DNA from: an uncultured Collinsella sp.
GTDB taxonomy: Bacteria > Actinomycetota > Coriobacteriia > Coriobacteriales > Coriobacteriaceae
Reading direction: 5' to 3'
NCBI GenBank assembly: GCA_934654835.1
Contig: CAKUGY010000011.1
Location: 8,246 to 72,245, forward strand
Length of the DNA: 64,000 bases
Below the pieces are notes generated by a model. The model did not search any database. It was not told the DNA's origin and saw nothing but the letters and a program-made list of their open reading frames with translations. The position numbers and the translations under genes were made by a program. Positions 44,352 to 52,753 of the stretch are shown in pieces. Each line of letters starts with the position of its first letter. Positions within the stretch are counted from its first letter, which is position 1.

Positions 44352-44384
44352 GGCTGCGCTCAAGGTTTATAAACCGCATGTATA

Positions 44385-44421
44385 CGCGGCCGTCCCATAC
44401 ACGGGGCGGCCGCGTTTTTTA
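44385..44421 (+). terminator. Rho-independent terminator of thrS
   Basis: CGCGGCCG (44385-44392) pairs with CGGCCGCG (44407-44414) and is followed by six T residues (44415-44420). Confidence 0.9.
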
Positions 44422-44547
44422 TGCCGAGCAAGGGGCAGGGGAGCGCGAGCCGCAGTTGCGCAACACTCACAAGATGCCGACATCCCCTGTAGCCGTTTGG
44501 TACAGCAGAAATGCTTCTGTAACAATCCAATATTGCCCCGATACGAG

Positions 44548-44576
44548 AAAAGCCGCTGGTAGAGCGGCTTTTTTGT
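44548..44576 (+). terminator. Second terminator, insulating the polysaccharide locus
   Basis: AAAAGCCGCT (44548-44557) pairs with AGCGGCTTTT (44563-44572) and a six-T run. No gene is seen between the thrS terminator and this one (44421-44547). It ends 12 bases before the left inverted repeat and would block read-through into the region. Confidence 0.85.
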
Positions 44577-44587
44577 TGCACAAAAAT

Positions 44588-44709
44588 GTACAGGTTTTTG
44601 TAGAGGGGTATGGAGATGCATCCGTTCACGCCGCAATTTGCGCAATCTGGGAAAACAAGACGGATTAACTCGTATAATGTCCTTCGTCGAAAGATACAAA
44701 AACCTGTAC
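44588..44709. repeat. Inverted repeat flanking a promoter (candidate inverton)
   Basis: GTACAGGTTTTTGTA (44588-44602) and TACAAAAACCTGTAC (44695-44709) are perfect 15-base inverted repeats enclosing 92 bases. A TATAAT box at 44673-44678 inside the segment points toward the polysaccharide genes; no good -35 box is visible. The arrangement matches promoter-inversion switches in front of capsule loci of gut bacteria. No recombinase gene is in the window. Two operator sites for a dimeric regulator would be the alternative. Confidence 0.6.
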
Positions 44710-44799
44710 TTTTGCGACTGCGCCTAGCTGCGAGCGAGAAGCCTGTTCTTAACGCCCCTGCATCCGCGTGCGTCGCGGAGCTGGAGAAGGGGGCGAGAC

Positions 44800-45390
44800 A
44801 TGGAACAGACAATGCGGCGCCAAGAGCAGCTGCCCGGTGCCTTTAATGGCGCTACCACCAACAGCCAGCACGGCCGCGTGCGCTGGTATTTGGTCCACAC
44901 CCCCAATGGAAAAGAGCGCGAGACCTGCGAAAAGGTCCGCCGCATTATCCCGCACGAACTGATGCAGGACGCTTTTGTGATGCAAAAGGAGTTCTGGTTT
45001 AAGCGGGACGGCGCCTGGTCGCTTCAAACCAAACCCATGTACAAGGAATACTTCTTCGTCGCTACGCGCGATGCCGCCACGCTCGACAAGGCTTTGGCCC
45101 AGTTGAGCTTTGGCTGTCGCGTTGCCGGCAGCAAGGAGCGGGCCTATGCGCCCATGCCGGACGATGCGCAGGACTGGTACCGTAGCGTGCTCGACGACGA
45201 CGGCGTGGTGCGCAACAGCGTCGCGCGGATCGAAGACGGCGTATTGCATATAGAGCAGGGTCCACTGGTGGGGCAAGAAGCTCGGGTGAAGAAGATCGAC
45301 CGTCATAAACGCTGGTGCCTAGTGGACGTGGGCGAAGGCGACTCCGCATTTAGGGAGCTGCTTCCGTTAGACGTGCCAAGCAAGACGTAA
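44800..45390 (+). CDS. loaP: NusG-family antiterminator, LoaP-like
   Basis: A 196-residue NusG paralogue at the head of the polysaccharide locus. The NGN domain starts at RVRWYLVHTPNGKERETCEK (about residues 26-45), and the C-terminal KOW-like segment is GPLVGQEARVKKIDRHKRWCLV (about 153-175). LoaP proteins bind RNA hairpins in the leader and let RNA polymerase pass terminators in long polysaccharide or antibiotic operons; Coriobacteriia are among known carriers. GAGAAGGGGG precedes the ATG. Whether it belongs strictly to LoaP or to another specialised NusG class needs a phylogeny. Confidence 0.85.
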   Translation: MEQTMRRQEQLPGAFNGATTNSQHGRVRWYLVHTPNGKERETCEKVRRIIPHELMQDAFVMQKEFWFKRDGAWSLQTKPMYKEYFFVATRDAATLDKALAQLSFGCRVAGSKERAYAPMPDDAQDWYRSVLDDDGVVRNSVARIEDGVLHIEQGPLVGQEARVKKIDRHKRWCLVDVGEGDSAFRELLPLDVPSKT

Positions 45391-45442
45391 GGGGACGTTG
45401 CGCAGGCAATTCATTCGCAATTTGAATTCATCGATTGGGGGA

Positions 45443-45458
45443 TCCCTGGGAACAGGGA
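45443..45458 (+). promoter_or_regulatory. GNRA-capped leader hairpin before the sugar transferase
   Basis: TCCCTG (45443-45448) pairs perfectly with CAGGGA (45453-45458) around a GGAA tetraloop, which fits GNRA. It lies in the 70-base gap after loaP. It may be the RNA target of the LoaP-like protein. Its 3' arm also holds AGGGA, a possible ribosome binding site for TTG starts at 45466 or 45472, so folding could affect translation too. Confidence 0.5.
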
Positions 45459-45459
45459 C

Positions 45460-46221
45460 GTGGATTTGAACTTGACTACCAAAGAAGTGACAGGGCAAAA
45501 CGCGCCGGTGGGGGCCGCGCTTGTTGCTCAGGCCATGAATAATGGTGAAGTGAGCGTGCGCTACAAGGCCATGCAGGCCGTGAAGGACTGGGACCGCACG
45601 CGCCTGGGCTACAGGGCCGTAAAGCGCGCGTTCGACATCGTGTTCAGCGGCTGCGTTCTGGCCGTCATCGCAATCCCGAGCCTGATTCTGGTCGCCGCCA
45701 TCCGCCTGGAGAGCGAGGGCAACCCGTTCTACAGCCAGATCCGCGTGGGCCAGACCCACCGCGACGGCAGCCTGTCCACCTTCCGCATGTGGAAGTTCCG
45801 CTCCATGTACAGGGACGCCGACGAGCGCCTCGCCGAGCTCAGGGAGCAGAACGAGATCGCCGGGGCCATGTTCAAGATGAAAGAGGACCCGCGCGTAACG
45901 AAGATCGGCAAGTTCATCCGCAAGCACTCCATCGACGAGTTCCCGCAGTTCGTCAACGTGTTCCTGGGCCAGATGTCCGTCGTGGGCCCGCGCCCGCCTC
46001 TGCCCAACGAGGTCGCCGAGTACACCGAGTACGACCTGCAGCGCCTGGCCGTGAAGCCGGGGATCACCGGCTGGTGGCAGGTCACGGAGCGAAACTCCAC
46101 CGGCTTCGACGGCATGGTCCGCCGCGACCTGGAGTACATCGCCAAGCGCGGGCCAATCACCGACCTCAAGATCGTCATCCTCACGGTGATCGAGGTCATC
46201 ACCGGCAAGGGTGCGTGCTAG
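45460..46221 (+). CDS. Polyprenyl-phosphate sugar-1-phosphate transferase
   Basis: A protein of up to 253 residues of the bacterial sugar transferase family (WcaJ/PglC type), which puts the first sugar phosphate on undecaprenyl phosphate. One transmembrane or re-entrant helix is at about 62-84, then FRMWKFRSMY, DEFPQFVNVFLGQMSVVGPRP and PGITGWWQVTERN. It lacks the extra N-terminal helices of the long forms. The start is unclear: GTG 45460 is too close to a ribosome site, TTG 45466 or 45472 are better spaced, and ATG 45535 would remove 25 residues. Confidence 0.88.
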   Translation: MDLNLTTKEVTGQNAPVGAALVAQAMNNGEVSVRYKAMQAVKDWDRTRLGYRAVKRAFDIVFSGCVLAVIAIPSLILVAAIRLESEGNPFYSQIRVGQTHRDGSLSTFRMWKFRSMYRDADERLAELREQNEIAGAMFKMKEDPRVTKIGKFIRKHSIDEFPQFVNVFLGQMSVVGPRPPLPNEVAEYTEYDLQRLAVKPGITGWWQVTERNSTGFDGMVRRDLEYIAKRGPITDLKIVILTVIEVITGKGAC

Positions 46222-47346
46222 ATGCGCATCGCGATGATCGGGCACAAGAGGTACGGCTCGCGCGAGGGAGGCGTGGAGGTCGTCGTGACCGAGCTCGCCC
46301 GCCGCATGGCGGCGCTCGGCCACGAGGTCACCTGCTACGACCGCTCCGGCGCGGACGTCATGACCGGCGACGCCGCGGACGGTCGAGAGCGCACCGTCGA
46401 CGGCGTGCGCGTCGTCCCCGTGAGGACGATCGACAAGAAGGGGCTCGCCGCGCTGAGCTCCTCGTACTTCGCCACCCTGGCGGCCATCAAGGACGGGCCC
46501 GACGTGATCCACTACCACGCGGAGGGCCCCTGCGTGCCGCTTCCCCTGGCTAGGCGCGCCGGCATCCGGACCGTGGCGACCATCCACGGCCTGGACTGGC
46601 AGCGCGCCAAGTGGGGCAAGCTCGCCAGCACGTACATCAAGATGGGGGAGAGGGCCGCGGCCACCAAGGCCGACGGCCTGATCGTCCTGTCCAAGTCCGC
46701 ACAGTCCTACTTCCAGGAGGCATACGGCCGAACCGCGACGTTCATCCCCAACGGCATCGGGCAAAAGCGGCCGGTCCCAGCGAATTTAATTAAGCAGAAG
46801 TGGGGGCTCGACGAGGGCTCCTATCTGCTGTACCTGGGCAGGCTCGTCCCCGAGAAGCGACCCGAGCTCCTGATCGAGGCCTTCAAGAGGCTCGATACGG
46901 ACAAGAGGCTCGTCATCGCCGGCGGCGGGTCGGACACCTCGGAGTTCGAGGCGTCCCTGCGCGAAGCAGCCCAGGGCGACCCCCGCATCCTGTTCACCGG
47001 CTTCGTCAGCGGCGGGCCCCTGGAGGAGCTGTACTCCAACTGCTACGCCTACGTGCTGCCGTCCGACGTGGAGGGCATGCCCATGAGCCTGCTGGAGGCC
47101 ATGGCCCACGGCCGTTGCTGCGCGACGAGCGACATCCCCGAGTGCGCGGACGTACTCGCCGGCAACGGCGTGACGTTCGACAAGGGGAGTGCCGACTCGC
47201 TGCAGTCCGCGCTGAAGGGCCTGCTCGCCGACAGCGGTCGCGCGGCCGCCCTCGGCGCCGCCGCCAAGGCGCACGTCGAGAAAACCTACAACTGGGACTC
47301 CGTCGTCGAGCGGACCCTTGCCGTCTACAGGGGTGAAGCCCGATGA
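46222..47346 (+). CDS. Glycosyltransferase, GT4 family
   Basis: A 374-residue GT-B fold enzyme. The N-terminal loop HKRYGSREGGVEVVVTELAR and the donor-site motif SDVEGMPMSLLEAMAHG with its E-x7-E pair are typical of retaining GT4 enzymes. It should add a sugar to the lipid-linked repeat unit on the cytoplasmic face. Its ATG directly follows the stop of the sugar transferase, and its own stop overlaps the next gene. High GC, like the core genome. Confidence 0.88.
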   Translation: MRIAMIGHKRYGSREGGVEVVVTELARRMAALGHEVTCYDRSGADVMTGDAADGRERTVDGVRVVPVRTIDKKGLAALSSSYFATLAAIKDGPDVIHYHAEGPCVPLPLARRAGIRTVATIHGLDWQRAKWGKLASTYIKMGERAAATKADGLIVLSKSAQSYFQEAYGRTATFIPNGIGQKRPVPANLIKQKWGLDEGSYLLYLGRLVPEKRPELLIEAFKRLDTDKRLVIAGGGSDTSEFEASLREAAQGDPRILFTGFVSGGPLEELYSNCYAYVLPSDVEGMPMSLLEAMAHGRCCATSDIPECADVLAGNGVTFDKGSADSLQSALKGLLADSGRAAALGAAAKAHVEKTYNWDSVVERTLAVYRGEAR

Positions 47347-48626
47347 GGATCCTTCTTGTAAACAAGTTCCACTACCGCAAGGGCGGGGCGGAGACCTATT
47401 ATCTTACCGTCGGGTCCGAGCTGGAGCGCATGGGGCACGAGGTCGCCTATTTCTCGATGAGACATCCCGACAACCTACCCTGTAAGTGGGATAAATACTT
47501 CGTGACACAGCGCGAGTACAACAACGTCAAGAACCCGCTCAAGGCGGCGCGCGACGGCATGGCGCTGATCTACTCACCGGAGGCGAAGCGCAACTTCCAG
47601 GCTCTCTGCGAGGAGTTTCGCCCCGATGTCGTCCACCTCAATAACGTGCATAGGCAGATCACGCTGTCCATCCTCGACGCCCCCTATCTGAGGGAGAACA
47701 GGGTTCCGGTCTTCTACACGGCCCATGACTACGTAACCGTCTGCCCGGGCTACCTCATGCTCGACGGCGACGGTCGCGTCTGCGACGCATGCCTCGAGGA
47801 CGGTCACTATCGCCATTGCATCGTGAACCGCTGCGTGAAGGGTTCGCGTGCGAAGAGCGCGCTTGCGGCGATGGAGGCGTCCTTCAACAGGGCTCATAAA
47901 TCCAATCAGCGTATAGATCGGGCCATTGCGCCTTCCAGGTTCATGCGATCCAAGCTCATCGAGGGCGGCTGGCCCGAGGGCAAGGTCGTCTTCCTACAGA
48001 ACTTCGCCGACGACGCGATCCTCGACCGCGCCTCGAATGCTGGGGCGGACGCGACCGACAGGGATAACCCCTACCTCCTGTTCTTTGGACGGCTTTCCGT
48101 CGAGAAGGGCGTCGATACGCTTCTTAGGGCTTTCGATGACGCCTCGCCGAACCTTCCGCAGGACATGCGCTTGGTCGTGGTCGGCGACGGCCCCGATGCC
48201 GCCGAGTTCAAGGCGCTCGCTTCATCGCTAGATTGCGCAAGCCGTATCGAGTTCGCCGGTTATCAGACGGGAGACGCCCTGCAATCGTATGTCGAGAGGG
48301 CATCTCTCGCCATCTCGAGTTCGAGATGTCGAGAGAACATGCCGTACTCGATCGTGGAGGCTTTCGCTGCCGGCACGCCCGTCGTCGGAACGAATATCGG
48401 CGGAATCCCCGAGTTGGTCGATGAAGGGAAAACGGGATTCATTTGTGAGCCCGGGGATGTCCAGTCGATGGCGGATGCCATTTTGCGTGGCGCGAGCGCG
48501 TTCTTGGAACAGCCTGCTTACGCGAGGCTGCAGCATAACTGCCGCTCCTATGTCATGGATAACTGCTCACGCGAGAAGTTCATGAACGATCTCGTGAACC
48601 TATATAAGGAGTCAATCGATGGCTAA
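47343..48626 (+). CDS. Glycosyltransferase, GT4 family
   Basis: A 427-residue GT-B enzyme beginning MRILLVNKFHYRKGGAETYYL, with a typical glycine-rich acceptor loop. The donor-site motif is SSRCRENMPYSIVEAFAAGTPV. A cysteine-rich insert (CPGYLMLDGDGRVCDACLED, about residues 137-156, and HCIVNRCVKGS) is common in GT4 enzymes of capsule loci and may bind a metal. It overlaps both neighbours by 4 and 8 bases, so the block is one translational unit. Acceptor and sugar are unknown. Confidence 0.86.
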   Translation: MRILLVNKFHYRKGGAETYYLTVGSELERMGHEVAYFSMRHPDNLPCKWDKYFVTQREYNNVKNPLKAARDGMALIYSPEAKRNFQALCEEFRPDVVHLNNVHRQITLSILDAPYLRENRVPVFYTAHDYVTVCPGYLMLDGDGRVCDACLEDGHYRHCIVNRCVKGSRAKSALAAMEASFNRAHKSNQRIDRAIAPSRFMRSKLIEGGWPEGKVVFLQNFADDAILDRASNAGADATDRDNPYLLFFGRLSVEKGVDTLLRAFDDASPNLPQDMRLVVVGDGPDAAEFKALASSLDCASRIEFAGYQTGDALQSYVERASLAISSSRCRENMPYSIVEAFAAGTPVVGTNIGGIPELVDEGKTGFICEPGDVQSMADAILRGASAFLEQPAYARLQHNCRSYVMDNCSREKFMNDLVNLYKESIDG

Positions 48627-49632
48627 CGGCCATAACAGTATCAAGAGGATTATGCATCGCTCCTGCGAGGAGATCGGCGCAACGTTCCGAATCGCCAGGG
48701 CCACGTCATGGCCCGAGGCAGTCAACACGTTTCGGGCGAAGCTCGATATCCAGGTCATGAGCCGCAATGGTTACAAGGAGCCGCCTGCGGTGAAAGACCG
48801 CCTGCTGCGCAAACACGAGACCGTCCTCAAATACCTCGAGAATCACTTTGGCGAATTCTTCGAGTCATATGACTACGATGCACCGCTGCCCCCAACCGAT
48901 CCCTCGCTTGAGGGGAAGATCTGGATGTGCTGGTGGCAGGGTGAGGAGAACGCACCCGAGATCGTCAAGGCGTGTATCGACTCCGTGCGCCGCAATGCAG
49001 GCGACCACGAAGTTATCGTCATCACTGATGAGAACCTTTCCGACTACGTTCGCATCCCCGGCTGGGTGCTCGAGAAGGTCCGTGCCGGTATCATGTCGCG
49101 TACGAACCTATCTGACCTGCTGCGTCTTTCGCTGCTTGCCGAGCACGGTGGCATATGGCTAGATGCCACTTTCTTTTGCACCGGCTCGCTAAGTGAATAT
49201 ATGGATTTGCCCATCTGGTCCATCAAGAGGCCCGATTACTTGCACGCTTCGGTCGCATGCGGCATGTTTGCGGGGTATTCGCTTGCTTGCAAGGAGAATC
49301 AACGTCATCCATTTGTCGTAGCGAGAGACTTCTTTCTCGAGTATTGGCGTAATAGCGACCGCTTGATTGACTATCTGCTGGTCGATTACCTTATCGTCCT
49401 GGCTCAGCGCCATGACCCCTCGATTGCCGCCGCATTTGCGTCAATCGAACCCAATAATCCTCGATGTGATGACCTTATTTCATTGCTAGATATGCCGTTC
49501 GAACGGCAAGTCTGGAACGTTTTGAACTCTGATACGAAGTTATTTAAGTTGACCTGGAAGCAGGACTTTTATCGAACTAAAGACGGTTGTCCAACTGCTT
49601 ACAGAATGCTGCTAGACGGTGTGCTGAACTAG
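48619..49632 (+). CDS. Capsular polysaccharide synthesis glycosyltransferase
   Basis: A 337-residue protein of the Caps_synth (GT32-like) family. The signature KIWMCWWQGEENAPEIVKAC is at about residue 98, and the DXD-containing motif LLAEHGGIWLDATFF near 173. It uses a nucleotide sugar and is cytoplasmic. It overlaps the preceding gene by 8 bases. The base composition begins to drop in its second half. Confidence 0.83.
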   Translation: MANGHNSIKRIMHRSCEEIGATFRIARATSWPEAVNTFRAKLDIQVMSRNGYKEPPAVKDRLLRKHETVLKYLENHFGEFFESYDYDAPLPPTDPSLEGKIWMCWWQGEENAPEIVKACIDSVRRNAGDHEVIVITDENLSDYVRIPGWVLEKVRAGIMSRTNLSDLLRLSLLAEHGGIWLDATFFCTGSLSEYMDLPIWSIKRPDYLHASVACGMFAGYSLACKENQRHPFVVARDFFLEYWRNSDRLIDYLLVDYLIVLAQRHDPSIAAAFASIEPNNPRCDDLISLLDMPFERQVWNVLNSDTKLFKLTWKQDFYRTKDGCPTAYRMLLDGVLN

Positions 49633-49659
49633 AATTTATTGAAATGGGTGGGCTATCTT

Positions 49660-50718
49660 TTGAGTAATCCAATTCTGAGCGTAGTAGTTCCAATCTATAA
49701 AGTGGAGCAATATTTGCCTAAATGCTTGGACAGTATCCTTGAGCAAACCCTCAAAGATATCGAAATCATATGCGTCGACGATGGCTCGCCTGATAGTGGC
49801 GGAGAAATTGCAGAGTTTTACGCCAAGAGTCATGCCAATGTGAAGGTTATCCATCAAGTGAACTCCGGCTTGGGGCCCGCCCGCAACACAGGCATAGAGC
49901 ATGCAACTGGCAACTTTATTGCATTTGTTGATTCTGACGACTGGCTTGAGCCTGACATGTATGAACTTATGTATAAGGAGGCTATTGAGACTGGCGCGGA
50001 CATTGTGGTCGGGGGCCATTGCGATTCATCTGAAAACAAGGTTATATGCACAAAAAAGCATCCTCTTGCAGGGACTATTGCCTGTGGACAATCTCAAATT
50101 GAGCCGATAAGGCTAAAGCTGTACGGCCATGCTGAGGATGACGATATAACTGAGTCATTTCCTATGGCGGTCTGGGCATCGATATATCGAAGATCGTTGA
50201 TCGATAAAAATCAACTTCGATTTAAAGCCATTCTTTCTGAGGATACTATCTTTAACCTTCGTGCTTATGCTGAATCGCGCGTGATCGCCTTTACGGATAT
50301 CGCTGGATATCGTTACAGGAAGGAAGGACAGGCGTCGATAACTTCGAGTCTCAGCCCCGATTTGATTAATCGTTACGAGCGGTTTGTAGATGAACTTTGC
50401 GCTATGGCTAAGAAGGAAGACATTTTCGAAGACGTTAAGATGAGGATTGCAAGAACGGCAATTGACTGCATTAGACTCTGCGCCGGCATTATTGCCAAAT
50501 CAAATCTGTCTATTAAAGAGAAATGTAGTTGGCTGAACGAACTTATGAAAAGCCCTCTCCAACTTGAATACGGTTCAACCTTACCGATTGAGTTCTTACC
50601 GTTTCAACAGCGTTTATTCGAAAGCTTGATGATCGGAGAGCATTATTGTTTTTGTATTTACCTTTTGAAATTTAGGGAGTGGATTAAGTTTTTTAGGCAT
50701 TGGAAAGAGCGCGGCTAA
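49660..50718 (+). CDS. Glycosyltransferase, GT2 family
   Basis: A protein of about 352 residues. The N-terminal GT-A domain is clear: LSVVVPIYKVEQYLPKCLDS, VDDGSPDSGGEIAEF, GLGPARNTGIEHATG and the metal-binding FVDSDDWLEPDMYEL. Translation probably starts at TTG 49660, 8 bases after a GGTGGG; TTG 49639 and GTG 49648 are alternatives. It is AT-rich relative to the core genome. The C-terminal 130 residues are variable. Confidence 0.85.
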   Translation: MSNPILSVVVPIYKVEQYLPKCLDSILEQTLKDIEIICVDDGSPDSGGEIAEFYAKSHANVKVIHQVNSGLGPARNTGIEHATGNFIAFVDSDDWLEPDMYELMYKEAIETGADIVVGGHCDSSENKVICTKKHPLAGTIACGQSQIEPIRLKLYGHAEDDDITESFPMAVWASIYRRSLIDKNQLRFKAILSEDTIFNLRAYAESRVIAFTDIAGYRYRKEGQASITSSLSPDLINRYERFVDELCAMAKKEDIFEDVKMRIARTAIDCIRLCAGIIAKSNLSIKEKCSWLNELMKSPLQLEYGSTLPIEFLPFQQRLFESLMIGEHYCFCIYLLKFREWIKFFRHWKERG

Positions 50719-50731
50719 ACAAGAGGTAAAC

Positions 50732-51961
50732 ATGGGTGTGATTACGATAAACGCACATAGAGATGACGGCATTTTAAATAGAGTTGATAATCGCCGTGCT
50801 GGTTTAGTTGTCATTGCAAGTAGGGTTGAAATCAGAGATTTATTAATAGTAATGGCCAGCTTGCTTGCAATGTTTAATTATGGTTCATCTTGGACCGGAT
50901 TAACTGGCTCACAACTTACTACACTGAGGCTTCTCATTGCTCTGTTTGCATGCGCCCTGGTCTTTTTTCGGGTTTCGTGGAGTGCGCTCTCTCGCTACGA
51001 GAAGGCCGGACTTGTGTACTGTGGGCTTGTCTTTGTTGAAGGCTTGTTTGGAAAAGTAAGTCCAGGGTCTGCATGGGTCGAAGGTATGGTGGGCGCTCTG
51101 CTGTTCATACTTCCATCCGAATTACGACGGAAGTATGGGAATGAATTGTCAGGTACGACGATTAGCCTGATTACCTGCCTGCTGATTTGTGTGGCTGACG
51201 TGTTTGCGATCGCGACTGGCGGCAAGGGATTGGTAACTCAGGACAATGAATACCTTTTCTCGTCAAACTACATTATTGGTGACAAGTTCTTGCTTTCGTA
51301 TATGAATATGCTTTGTTTTGCACTCATATATTGGAAGATTCCATCCGTAATCACGTTGGTAGTATTCGGTTCTATTTCTTTCTGGATTAGCGCTTTGGTT
51401 GGCTGCTCGACTGGTATGACTGGCACGATCGTTATGATAGTAATGATTTTGCTAAGCTATCCGGTACGCGCATTGCCTACTCATCGGTTATTGGTGCCAA
51501 CCCTGACAGTTCTTTTCGCTATTGTTGCAGTTGCTTTTACGGGACTGTTGACATGGGGTCCATTCGGTAGATTTATTACGAATGTTCTTGGAGAGAGTTC
51601 AGATTTAACGGGCAGGATTTTTATCTATCCCGTGTTATTTGGTCTGTTTGTTAAACGTCCCTTGTTTGGCTATTTAACTGCAAACGGTGCAAATCAGGCG
51701 GTAATTGGCGCATGCGGAGCGGCTGATGCGCAGGAGGGCTTGTTTCACATCCTGCTCACTAATGGCCTTGTTGGTGCAGTTTTATTTCTGATTATGGAGT
51801 ATGTAGCGTTCTATAGAATCCAATATATGAGTCGCCGCGAACATGGTCTTTATGCTTTCGTTGTTGCAATGACTGTGTGCTCGATGGTTGAAATTAATTT
51901 GGGAATGCCTTTCATCCTCGGGTTATCTATCTTAGCTTCTTCGCTTGAAGTGTGCGAGTAG
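50732..51961 (+). CDS. Putative repeat-unit polymerase (Wzy-like)
   Basis: A 409-residue protein with about ten hydrophobic helices after a 25-residue soluble N-terminus. It has a larger loop near SSDLTGRIFIYPVLFG (about 288-303), in the place where Wzy/O-antigen ligase proteins carry their periplasmic loop. Wzy sequences are very diverse, so the call rests on topology, on that loop (GR and a following FGYLTANGANQ) and on position between glycosyltransferases and Wzx. AGAGG precedes the ATG. Confidence 0.72.
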   Translation: MGVITINAHRDDGILNRVDNRRAGLVVIASRVEIRDLLIVMASLLAMFNYGSSWTGLTGSQLTTLRLLIALFACALVFFRVSWSALSRYEKAGLVYCGLVFVEGLFGKVSPGSAWVEGMVGALLFILPSELRRKYGNELSGTTISLITCLLICVADVFAIATGGKGLVTQDNEYLFSSNYIIGDKFLLSYMNMLCFALIYWKIPSVITLVVFGSISFWISALVGCSTGMTGTIVMIVMILLSYPVRALPTHRLLVPTLTVLFAIVAVAFTGLLTWGPFGRFITNVLGESSDLTGRIFIYPVLFGLFVKRPLFGYLTANGANQAVIGACGAADAQEGLFHILLTNGLVGAVLFLIMEYVAFYRIQYMSRREHGLYAFVVAMTVCSMVEINLGMPFILGLSILASSLEVCE

Positions 51962-52020
51962 GTTAGCGCGAGAGTAACTTCTGTTTTATGGGGCTTGTTT
52001 TAGATGAGGAAATAGCGGCG

Positions 52021-52728
52021 ATGAAGAGGTTGTTAAAAAGGCTCATTTTCGGATACAAAGCTGATTCGGATATATATTTAGCCGCCCTAAGAAAGATGGG
52101 TATGAATATTGGCGACGGTGTGTATTTATTTTCAAGTCCGAGGGACTGCGTTATAGATGAGCAAAATCCCTATTTGATAACAATTGGGAACAACGTCCAG
52201 TTAACCCGAGGCGTAATTATTCTGACTCATGACTATAGTTGGTCTGTTGTTAAGGGTTGCTACGGCGAGGTCCTTGGTCATCAAGCGCCGGTTTCTATTG
52301 GTAATAACGTATTTATTGGGATGAACGCCGTCATTCTCGCGGGATCAACTATTGGCGACAACGTTATCGTGGGAGCAGGATCAATTATCAGCGGAACGAT
52401 TCCCCCTAACGTTGTTGTCGCGGGTAATCCAGCAAAGGTGCTTTGCACTATTGATGAATATCGAGTGAAACGAAAGAACAAGCAACTTTCTGAAGCCATT
52501 GATTTGTACGCAAGTTATTTAAAGCGTTATGGACATGAGCCTGAAGAAGCTTTATTCAGAGAGTATTTTTGGCTGTTTGAGAAAGACAGAGACAATCTGT
52601 GCTCTGTATTTCGTGAGGTTAACGACCTTGTTTCGCCTGATGTGACTGATGTTGTTTTTAGTGATTGGAAACCGCAGTTCAATGGATATCCAGATTTTTT
52701 AGAGCATTGCAGGAAAGAGCAACTTTAA
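52021..52728 (+). CDS. Hexapeptide-repeat acyltransferase
   Basis: A 235-residue left-handed beta-helix protein. Hexapeptide repeats run over about residues 54-145 (IGNNVQLTRGVIIL, IGNNVFIGMNAVILAGSTIG, VAGNPAKVL), with the catalytic-type histidine in ILTHDYSW. It would acetylate a sugar of the repeat. The C-terminal 85 residues are a helical extension seen in capsule acetyltransferases. The ATG at 52021 follows GAGGAAA; ATG 51988 is an in-frame alternative. Confidence 0.82.
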   Translation: MKRLLKRLIFGYKADSDIYLAALRKMGMNIGDGVYLFSSPRDCVIDEQNPYLITIGNNVQLTRGVIILTHDYSWSVVKGCYGEVLGHQAPVSIGNNVFIGMNAVILAGSTIGDNVIVGAGSIISGTIPPNVVVAGNPAKVLCTIDEYRVKRKNKQLSEAIDLYASYLKRYGHEPEEALFREYFWLFEKDRDNLCSVFREVNDLVSPDVTDVVFSDWKPQFNGYPDFLEHCRKEQL

Positions 52729-52753
52729 CTTGGGCGTTTAGACGGAGGGAATA

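Noticed and set aside
44588..44709. The inverted repeat as an intrinsic terminator
   Set aside because: The arms are 92 bases apart, are AT-rich and enclose a -10 box; a separate good terminator already lies just upstream.
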